DNA of 12,585 nucleotides from Acidobacteriota bacterium (lineage in GTDB: Bacteria; Acidobacteriota; Thermoanaerobaculia; Multivoradales; JAHEKO01). Positions 7,715 to 12,585 of the stretch are shown one piece after another (the stretch's first letter is position 1; every line of letters starts with the position of its first letter). The notes beneath the pieces were generated by a model that was not told the DNA's origin, made no database searches, and saw nothing but the letters and a program-made list of their open reading frames with translations. The position numbers and the translations under genes are program-made. Location of the stretch: assembly GCA_029863825.1 (NCBI GenBank), contig JAOTUP010000016.1:1-12585 (forward strand), given 5' to 3'.

Positions 7715-8065
7715 TCATGCGGTCAACTCAGTGATCGCGGACGCCTCATCAGGGAATATCTTCGCGTACTGTGACAGGCCCATGATGTGAAACGTCTTTT
7801 CAATTGTCGGGGTGAGGCAACAGAAAGACAGGGTGCCGTCGATCTCGAGCATCTTCTCGATAATCTCGATCAGAATCGAGATGCCGATCGAATTCACGAT
7901 CTTGGTGCCCTGAAGGTTGAGAACCAGAGCCTTCTCGCCTGCGTCGATCTGCTCATAGGCCACGCGAGCGATCTCCTCGCCGCCCTGATTATTGATGTAC
8001 CCCTCGGTGTAGATCACCGCCAGGCCAGCCCGCTTCTCCAAGGTCACTTTCAGCGTTTCAGTCAT
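7715..8065 (-). CDS. STAS-domain anti-anti-sigma factor (RsbV/SpoIIAA-like)
   Basis: A 116-residue single STAS domain, the usual size of RsbV/SpoIIAA antagonists. In such systems the unphosphorylated protein binds the HATPase kinase and frees its target; kinase phosphorylation of one Ser ends this and the SpoIIE-type phosphatase reverses it. The phosphorylation loop reads KIVNSIGISIL. Its S59 aligns with the phosphorylated Ser of SpoIIAA (MDSSGLG), while the usual Asp before it is Asn (N58). The following helix (SILIEIIEKML) and the downstream strand fit the fold. A purine-rich Shine-Dalgarno (GGGGAG) sits about 4 nt before the ATG, in the 14-nt gap after the kinase gene. It is placed between kinase and phosphatase, giving a complete three-part switch. 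Confidence 0.93.
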   Translation of the reverse strand: MTETLKVTLEKRAGLAVIYTEGYINNQGGEEIARVAYEQIDAGEKALVLNLQGTKIVNSIGISILIEIIEKMLEIDGTLSFCCLTPTIEKTFHIMGLSQYAKIFPDEASAITELTA

Positions 8066-8079
8066 CGCTCTCCCCGCGA

Positions 8080-8514
8080 CTACCGGTACTTGCTCATTAC
8101 GATCGACGTGCCGGTCGAGCTGGATTCAATCGCCACCTCGTCCATCAGACCCTTAATGATCTTCAGCCCCCAACCACGCTTGCTCTTGGCTCTCAGCTTC
8201 TCCTCGATCCGTGGCTCTTCCACCGCCTCCGGCTTGAAGCCTACACCGGAATCACGAATCGTGATCTGCAACTTCTCTGGTGCAGTGTCCCCAATGACCG
8301 CAAAGGTCACGTATACCTTGCGATCAGAGGCCTGACTATGCTCGAAAGCGTTGACGCAGGCTTCGACAATGGCCATTCTGACCTCGTCGATCCTATCGGA
8401 GCCCATCTCCATCAGCTCCGCCATAGCAGTCGCAGTCTTGCTTGCCGCGATCTCCATGTCCGGCAGCATAGGGAGTGTCAGGCTGACCTCCCGGAGCACG
8501 GCGTCATTCGCCAT
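8080..8514 (-). CDS. RsbW/SpoIIAB-like serine kinase, anti-sigma factor type
   Basis: A 144-residue GHKL-fold HATPase_c_2 protein, the usual size of RsbW/SpoIIAB. Family members bind and hold a target (often a sigma factor) and phosphorylate the STAS antagonist with ATP. Visible ATP-site motifs are the N-box EACVNAFEHS (E51, N55), G1 box DSGVGF (88-93), and the G2 box RGWGLKIIKGLMDEV (113-127), in which the final TST is replaced by STGTSIVM. No membrane segment is present. Its target is not encoded in the window: no sigma-factor gene is nearby, so it may act on a distant sigma factor or on a different kind of partner. The ribosome site is weak (GGAT about 8 nt upstream), and the stop is 39 nt downstream of nothing but the small gene's stop at 8554, so joint transcription with the small gene is likely. 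Confidence 0.93.
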   Translation of the reverse strand: MANDAVLREVSLTLPMLPDMEIAASKTATAMAELMEMGSDRIDEVRMAIVEACVNAFEHSQASDRKVYVTFAVIGDTAPEKLQITIRDSGVGFKPEAVEEPRIEEKLRAKSKRGWGLKIIKGLMDEVAIESSSTGTSIVMSKYR

Positions 8515-8553
8515 CGGTAGATCCGATTCCCAGTGCTGAATCTGAAAGCAGGT

Positions 8554-8709
8554 TCAGACGCTGAGGTAGAGCTCCAAGAGATAGATGGCCAACGGGCGAA
8601 TGTAACCCTGAGAGAGCAACCAAAAGAACGCCAGCCCGGTGCCCGCGGCAATCAGGCCATCGATTGGCAGTGCCGAAATGGGAACCGTTCTTCGAAGTGT
8701 ATCGAGCAT
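8554..8709 (-). CDS. 51-residue small membrane protein at the head of the partner-switching operon
   Basis: This short frame codes for 51 residues: a basic N-terminus (MLDTLRRTVP), a hydrophobic stretch (GLIAAGTGLAFFWLLS, about 18-33), a short RP-containing turn (QGYIRP), then a second hydrophobic stretch (LAIYLLELYLSV) to the C-terminus. It would be one or two membrane helices. Support for a real gene: a strong Shine-Dalgarno, GGAGG (8715-8719), is spaced 5 nt from the ATG. A sigma-54-type promoter lies just upstream (8743-8757), placed for a leader of about 22 nt. The gene reads in the same direction as the kinase gene, which begins 39 nt after its stop. I do not recognise the family. It might tether or sense at the membrane for the switch proteins (inference). 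The competing frame at 8504-8794 has no such signals. Confidence 0.65.
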   Translation of the reverse strand: MLDTLRRTVPISALPIDGLIAAGTGLAFFWLLSQGYIRPLAIYLLELYLSV

Positions 8710-8720
8710 CACAACCTCCG

Positions 8721-8742
8721 TCTTGATCACAACACGTCAAGA
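8721..8742. repeat. Inverted repeat around the predicted transcription start
   Basis: TCTTGA (8721-8726) and TCAAGA (8737-8742) form a 6-bp dyad with a 10-nt centre. It abuts the -12 element and spans the predicted start point (about 8731), so it could be a repressor operator. Only part of it would be in the mRNA, which argues against an RNA hairpin role. It may be a chance dyad. Confidence 0.3.
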
Positions 8743-8757
8743 GCAAGCTGTCTGCCA
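8743..8757 (-). promoter_or_regulatory. Sigma-54 (RpoN) -24/-12 promoter
   Basis: Read on the minus strand the site is TGGCAG-N5-TTGC, with the invariant GG and GC exactly 12 nt apart. It matches the sigma-54 consensus TGGCAC-N5-TTGC at all but one base. It faces the small membrane protein gene and the kinase-STAS-phosphatase genes. The predicted start near 8731 leaves a leader of about 22 nt that contains the GGAGG ribosome site. The gene immediately upstream encodes a sigma-54 activator, which strongly supports the call. Confidence 0.8.
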
Positions 8758-8815
8758 CCCCCATGCCCGCGCTGAAAGTCTCGGGACAAACCATTCACCC
8801 CGTTGGGTTTACACC

Positions 8816-8825
8816 ACAGATCTGT
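8816..8825. repeat. 10-bp perfect palindrome between enhancer sites and promoter
   Basis: ACAGATCTGT is a perfect palindrome lying between the upstream dyads and the -24/-12 promoter. It may be a site for another regulator, or chance. The surrounding DNA (about 8770-8857) holds no supported gene. I could not find a convincing IHF site there. Confidence 0.2.
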
Positions 8826-8857
8826 AATGGAGAACTCCGCATCGCCGCAGAACGAAC

Positions 8858-8874
8858 TGCGACATATTGCCACA
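8858..8874. promoter_or_regulatory. Upstream activator site, promoter-proximal copy
   Basis: TGCGACATATTGCCACA is an imperfect dyad (half-site TGYGNCA). It matches the other copy at 14 of 17 positions, or 18 of 21 with the CACT that follows. Its centre is about 135 bp upstream of the predicted sigma-54 start point, a normal enhancer distance. The 17-bp size and the TGC end resemble NtrC-class sites such as TGCACC-N5-GGTGCA. Likely bound by the Fis-type HTH of the adjacent activator. Confidence 0.55.
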
Positions 8875-8960
8875 CACTTGCACCCCGGAAGAGGTCCTGC
8901 TCGACAATAGAGGTACTCTCCGCCTCAGACTCGAAAGGAAGCGGCCATCTTGCCTCATGA

Positions 8961-8977
8961 TGCGACATAATGGCGCA
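8961..8977. promoter_or_regulatory. Upstream activator site, distal copy
   Basis: TGCGACATAATGGCGCA is a near-perfect 17-bp dyad: TGCG, CAT and their inverted partners pair, with one mismatch pair apart from the central base. It lies 2 nt beyond the stop codon of the sigma-54 activator gene. Its centre is 103 bp from the other copy, close to ten helical turns, so both may lie on the same face of the DNA. It is the stronger dyad of the two. Confidence 0.6.
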
Positions 8978-8979
8978 CA

Positions 8980-10470
8980 CTAGAACCCTTTGCGCTGGAG
9001 TGTCCTGCGATCAACGCCCAGAATCCTCGCGGCACGGCTCTTGTTGCCGCCCGTCATCCTGAGGACTTTTCCGATGTGACCCGCTTCGACGGTCTTGAGG
9101 TCGAGCGCCCTCGGACCATCGGTGTCCTCGGTACCGCCGAGGAGAGAACGGACGAGATCGGTGCCGACGATGTCGCGACACAGCGACACGGCAGCCTCCA
9201 TCAGATTCTGGAGCTCCCGGACATTCCCCGGAAAATCGTAAGACAGCAGCAAGGCGATGGTCTCGGATTGGATGCGAGGCAGCGGAATCCCTTCGCGGTT
9301 GCAGAAATCCGCCATGAAATGGCGAACCAGGTGCGGAATGTCTTCTCGTCGCTCCCGCAGCGGCGGCAAATGGATCTCCACTCCCTTGAGGCGATAGTAC
9401 AAATCCTCGCGAAACGTCCTGTTTGCGACTAGCGACTCGAGATCTTGGTGAGTGGCAGCAACGAGCCGCACGTCGACCGACCGCGGCTCCTGCCCTCCAA
9501 CCCGCACGATCTCCCGCTCCTGTAGCGCGCGCAGTAGCTTGACCTGCACCGATGGCTCGAGATCTCCAACTTCGTCCAGAAACAGGCTTCCGCCATCGGC
9601 GATCTCGAACTTTCCGCGCCGCTTCTCGACGCCGGTCGCCACACCGTGCTCGATACCGAAGAGCTCACTCTCGAGCAGTGACTCCGGCATCGAGCTGCAA
9701 TTGACTGCCACCAGGGGGCCGCTGCGCCCCGACCGCACGTGCAGAAGTCTGGCGGCCAACTCCTTGCCGGTTCCGCTCTCGCCGCGAATGACGACACTGA
9801 CACCTCGCGGCGCGATACGCTCGATTACCCGCAGCGCCTCGCGCATAGCCGGAGCATGGGCGATGATTCGATGGCCTTCGACCTCGCGGGCAAAACTCTC
9901 CTTGAGAGCTCGATTCTCCTCTTCCAGTCGATCACGCTGCGCCTGCAGGTTCTCGTGCTGGCGGGCGCCGTCCAGCGCCACTCCTGCCAGCGCCGCCATC
10001 GAGACAAGAAACCGCCGGTCTTCAGACGCGAACGGCTCGCTCTCCCCGCCGCGCAACTCTTTGTCGAGAACCGCCAGGAATCCCAGGAACACCCCTCGGT
10101 ACGCGATTGGAGTCGCCAACAGCGACCGAAACGGCCGGCCCGCGAGCTCACCCTCGGACAGAGCGACACTCCGACCGCTGGCAAGAAGCTCGTGCCACAG
10201 GGGGCCGGCAAGCAGCACCTCGGGGTCGGGCGGCCGCTCCTGCCACCCGACAACGGCCATCGCTTGTGAACTGCCGAAACGGTCGCGAGTCACGGCAACC
10301 GCCGCGGCGGGATCGAGCACCGCGCAGACCCGTTCCAGCAATTCGTCGACCAGCTCCTGCTCGGGTCGGTGCGCATAGAGCGCCACCGCCAGGTCATTCA
10401 GAGTCTCGAGCTGGAGGATGCGCCTCTTCTCGGCGAAGCTGGGCTGCTCTGCATCGCTCACATCGTGCAT
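8980..10470 (-). CDS. Sigma-54-dependent Fis-family activator (GAF-AAA+-HTH)
   Basis: A 496-residue bacterial enhancer-binding protein that would use ATP to open promoters held by sigma-54 RNA polymerase. Order of parts: GAF-type sensor domain (about 20-172), coiled linker (173-198), AAA+ domain (about 200-440), and a Fis-type HTH (466-494, NKSRAARILGVDRRTLQRK). Motifs seen are Walker A GESGTGKE (230-237), Walker B GGSLFLDE (293-300), the arginine fingers in FREDLYYRL (R354, R360) and sensor II FPGNVREL (413-420). The sigma-54-contacting loop, normally GAFTGA, reads GVATGV (276-281). There is no receiver domain, so a ligand or protein rather than phosphorylation probably controls it. The HTH ends almost at the stop codon. 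The start is set at ATG 10470; the frame stays open to 10590 but that extension is Arg-rich and unlike the family. It likely controls the four genes that follow it. Confidence 0.93.
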   Translation of the reverse strand: MHDVSDAEQPSFAEKRRILQLETLNDLAVALYAHRPEQELVDELLERVCAVLDPAAAVAVTRDRFGSSQAMAVVGWQERPPDPEVLLAGPLWHELLASGRSVALSEGELAGRPFRSLLATPIAYRGVFLGFLAVLDKELRGGESEPFASEDRRFLVSMAALAGVALDGARQHENLQAQRDRLEEENRALKESFAREVEGHRIIAHAPAMREALRVIERIAPRGVSVVIRGESGTGKELAARLLHVRSGRSGPLVAVNCSSMPESLLESELFGIEHGVATGVEKRRGKFEIADGGSLFLDEVGDLEPSVQVKLLRALQEREIVRVGGQEPRSVDVRLVAATHQDLESLVANRTFREDLYYRLKGVEIHLPPLRERREDIPHLVRHFMADFCNREGIPLPRIQSETIALLLSYDFPGNVRELQNLMEAAVSLCRDIVGTDLVRSLLGGTEDTDGPRALDLKTVEAGHIGKVLRMTGGNKSRAARILGVDRRTLQRKGF

Positions 10471-10559
10471 TCTACGAGAGAATGTCCAAAGGCGTCGCTG
10501 ATACGGGACCCCGACGCGACCTACGAACCGGCACGCCGATCCGCCGAGTCGAGAAGACG

Positions 10560-11264
10560 ATGTACGAACCACCCGACTGGAGTCGAGCACACGCCGTCAT
10601 TTTCGACGTCGACGGCACCCTGTACGACGCCGCTCGACTGCGACGTCGCATGCTCGTTGCCCTGGTCGCCCACTGCCTGGCGGACCCGCGACGGCTATCT
10701 GACCTTCGGACGCTTCACCTATACCGTCGGGAGCGGGAGAAGCTCGCCGAAGCCGAGTCCACCGACATCCTGAGGCGTCAGTACGAACGTCCAGCCCGAC
10801 TCCTCGGATTGGCCCCTCGCGAAGTCGAGGCCATCGTCCAGCAGTGGATCCACCAACGACCGCTCCCCTACCTTCGGCAGTGTCGAGTTGACGGCGCCGG
10901 ACAGTTCTTCGACTGGATTCGCTCTTCGGGTGGCACTGTGGCTGTGCTCTCCGACTATCCGGCGAAGGCCAAACTCGATGCGCTGGACCTCGCGGCTGAC
11001 GTTATCGTCTGCGGAACCGACCCCGACGTCAACCGTTTGAAGCCCCACCCAGGTGGCCTCGAGGCGCTCCTACGCCGACTCGACGTCCACCCGTCCGACT
11101 GCATTCTCGTCGGAGACCGGGACAGCCGCGATGGTGAAGTCGCGCGCCGCGCAGGCGTGCCCTATGTGCTTCGCCGCCGTGACAACAGGCTTTCTGGCCG
11201 CACTTTCAGCGACTTCATCGAGCTGCTGGCCCGCGCGTCACGGACCCGTCCGCGGGATTCGTGA
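10560..11264 (+). CDS. HAD-superfamily hydrolase (phosphoglycolate phosphatase-like)
   Basis: A 234-residue HAD phosphatase with all four motifs: motif I FDVDGTLYD (nucleophile D16, acid/base D18), motif II VLSDYP (S131), motif III K161 in LKPHPGG, and motif IV GDRDSRDGE (D186, D191). The insert between motifs I and II (about 24-115) is a helical C1-type cap, as in Gph/beta-phosphoglucomutase-like enzymes, so the substrate is probably a small phosphorylated metabolite, identity unknown. It is soluble with no signal peptide. Start: ATG 10560 gives a family-like N-terminus and has a weak GAGAAG upstream. An in-frame ATG at 10482 would add 26 residues of low conservation and would lie 11 nt from the divergent activator start. 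The gene is divergent from the sigma-54 activator, and no functional link to it is evident. Confidence 0.87.
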   Translation: MYEPPDWSRAHAVIFDVDGTLYDAARLRRRMLVALVAHCLADPRRLSDLRTLHLYRREREKLAEAESTDILRRQYERPARLLGLAPREVEAIVQQWIHQRPLPYLRQCRVDGAGQFFDWIRSSGGTVAVLSDYPAKAKLDALDLAADVIVCGTDPDVNRLKPHPGGLEALLRRLDVHPSDCILVGDRDSRDGEVARRAGVPYVLRRRDNRLSGRTFSDFIELLARASRTRPRDS

Positions 11265-11417
11265 GTCGCGGCCTCGGGCTCGCCGGGTGCAACACATTGC
11301 CGACAGGCTCTGTTCGCAACGCCTTTCCCAATGGACCGGGCATCAGCCTACCGTCTATGCTCTTCGAGTAACATTTTCTTTCCGCCCCCGTCATCCACTC
11401 TGAGCCGGGAGGGCTTG
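11265..11417. other. Intergenic region before the histidine kinase
   Basis: This 153-nt stretch has no supported gene. It is slightly richer in A/T near 11350-11385. The only clear signal is the ribosome site GGAGGG (11408-11413), 4 nt before the kinase ATG. I could not pick a convincing promoter or terminator. Confidence 0.4.
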
Positions 11418-12585
11418 ATGACCTCTGACACCCCCGAGTCGATCACCGCAGAACTCGAACGTCTGCGTAGCATCGTGTCTGACACTACGGAGTTCATCAA
11501 ACGCTGGCTTCCGGACGGCACTCGCACCTATGTCAACGACGCCTACTGTCAGTACTTCGGCGAAGAACGCGAAGCAATCATAGGAACCAGTTTTTTCCCG
11601 TTCGTCGATCCCCGGGCTCGGCAACTGCTCGAAGCTCGGATACGACAGCTGACACCCGAGAACCCGGTCATTATCGACGAGTATCCGAGCGACCGAGATG
11701 GCACGCTGGTGTGGCTCGAGTGGACCGACCGCGCCATCTTCGACACCGATCGTCGTCTCGTCGAGATGCACTCGATCGGCCGCGATGTGACGGACCGCCA
11801 CTACGCCGTGGAATCCCTTCGCGAATCCGAAGAACGGTACCGCAGTCTGGTCGAAGAGGCATTGGATGCGATCATTGTGGCCTCCCGGAGTGGACAGATC
11901 CTCCACATGAACTCGGCAGGTCTTGCCCTCTTGGGCTTTGCCTCGCTCAAGGAGGCGCTGGAGACGGACATCCGCTCTCTCTACGTCAACCCCCGGGCGC
12001 TGGACGAAACGATGAAGCGACTCGTCGACACGGGCAAACTCGTCGATCGCGAACTCGTACTACGCAGCCGTGACGGGCGCGAGCTCACAATCTTGCAATC
12101 GGCAAGTGTCATCCGCGACGCCGAGGGAAAAGTCTCGGCGATTCGCACCATTCTGCATGACATCACTCGCCGCCGGCAGCTGGAAATGCAACTGCAGCAT
12201 GCGCAAAGATTGGAAGCCCTCGGCAAGCTGGCAGGCGGCGTCGCTCACGATTTCAACAACTTGCTGACGGTTATTGGAGGCAATGCCGAGCTCATGGCCG
12301 CGGACCTGCCAGTTGGCGGCCCCCACCGCGTAGCCGTCGAGTCGATTCGCGAGGCAGCTGAGAGGGCCGTCGGTCTGACGCAGCAGCTCTTGGCCTACGG
12401 CCGTCGCCAGATGCTCTCACCCGAGCAGCTGGACCTTAACCGTGTCGTGAGCCAGACGATCTCCATGCTGCGACGAGTCGTGGGAGAGGACATCGAGATT
12501 CTGACGAGTCTGGCTCCTGATCTCGGTGTCGTGGAAGCAGACCCCAACCAGGTCAAGCAAGTCCTGGTCAATCTGGCGCTCAATA
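11418..12585 (+). CDS. PAS-PAS sensor histidine kinase, 3'-partial (HDFNN type)
   Basis: The frame runs off the right edge after 389 codons. It starts at ATG 11418, with GGAGGG 4 nt upstream. An N-terminal PAS domain (about 18-128, ending HSIGRDVTDR) is followed by a second PAS domain (about 137-252, ending RTILHDITRR). Then come a coiled connector and the dimerisation/phosphoacceptor domain with LAGGVAHDFNNLLTVI, in which H277 is the expected autophosphorylation site. The ATPase domain has only begun: the N-box starts at VLVNLALN at the edge. The HDFNN H-box is typical of hybrid and CckA-like kinases, many of which carry a C-terminal receiver domain, which cannot be seen here. No membrane segments are present, so it senses in the cytoplasm. 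Target regulator unknown. Confidence 0.9.
   Translation, partial: MTSDTPESITAELERLRSIVSDTTEFIKRWLPDGTRTYVNDAYCQYFGEEREAIIGTSFFPFVDPRARQLLEARIRQLTPENPVIIDEYPSDRDGTLVWLEWTDRAIFDTDRRLVEMHSIGRDVTDRHYAVESLRESEERYRSLVEEALDAIIVASRSGQILHMNSAGLALLGFASLKEALETDIRSLYVNPRALDETMKRLVDTGKLVDRELVLRSRDGRELTILQSASVIRDAEGKVSAIRTILHDITRRRQLEMQLQHAQRLEALGKLAGGVAHDFNNLLTVIGGNAELMAADLPVGGPHRVAVESIREAAERAVGLTQQLLAYGRRQMLSPEQLDLNRVVSQTISMLRRVVGEDIEILTSLAPDLGVVEADPNQVKQVLVNLALN

Noticed and set aside
8504..8794. 96-codon minus-strand frame overlapping the small membrane protein gene
   Set aside because: It begins upstream of the sigma-54 promoter, has no ribosome site, looks like random GC-rich coding, and overlaps the kinase start. 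The 51-codon frame has far better signals.
8758..8857. IHF site between the enhancer dyads and the promoter
   Set aside because: No stretch matches WATCAA-N4-TTR well; ACAGATCTGT is a palindrome but not an IHF site.
8795..8980. 61-codon minus-strand frame between the activator and the promoter
   Set aside because: It covers both upstream dyads, has no ribosome site, and shows no recognisable protein pattern.
9452..10378. 308-codon plus-strand frame opposite the sigma-54 activator
   Set aside because: Ser/Arg-rich shadow of a gene with complete AAA+ motifs on the other strand.
10471..10484. TAGAAT (minus strand, over the activator ATG) as a -10 box
   Set aside because: It overlaps the start codon and has no -35 at a usable distance.
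1..12585. CRISPR arrays, tRNA or rRNA genes, insertion sequences or att sites
   Set aside because: No regularly spaced repeats, cloverleaf-like segments, transposase motifs or terminal inverted repeats were seen on reading both strands.

Overview
The window is visibly GC-rich, densely coded bacterial chromosome with short intergenic gaps, GTG as well as ATG starts, and no insertion sequence, phage gene, CRISPR array, tRNA or rRNA. The mixture of a sigma-54 activator, a SpoIIE/RsbW/RsbV-type partner-switching set, an HDFNN-type PAS histidine kinase, MtaB and a TldE-like protein suggests a free-living Gram-negative bacterium outside the model Enterobacteria. Acidobacteriota or a myxobacterium-like group would fit, but the phylum is my inference and is not proven by the sequence.

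Layout. The left part (1-2734) carries three plus-strand genes: an unrecognised helical protein that may start before the window, a MobA-like nucleotidyltransferase with a degenerate nucleotide loop, and a short-chain dehydrogenase. A small four-helix membrane protein (2767-3222) lies on the minus strand. It diverges from a plus-strand pair, mtaB (tRNA methylthiotransferase) and a TldE/PmbA-like gene, in which the ribosome binding site of the second overlaps the stop of the first.

The most interesting part is 6115-10470, where five genes all point left. In transcription order they are a GAF-AAA+-Fis sigma-54 activator, a 51-residue small membrane protein, an RsbW-like serine kinase/anti-sigma factor, an RsbV-like STAS antagonist, and a double-GAF SpoIIE-type (RsbU-like) phosphatase. 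Between the activator and the small gene lie two near-identical 17-bp dyads spaced 103 bp apart and a textbook -24/-12 promoter (TGGCAG-N5-TTGC), placed so that transcription would start about 22 nt before the small gene. The simplest reading is that the activator binds the upstream dyads and switches on a complete kinase/antagonist/phosphatase module through sigma-54 RNA polymerase. One partner-controlled switch would thus sit under another enhancer-controlled one. No target sigma factor is encoded nearby, so the output of the module is unknown.

The right part holds a HAD phosphatase divergent from the activator, then a PAS-PAS-histidine kinase that runs off the right edge at the start of its ATPase domain.
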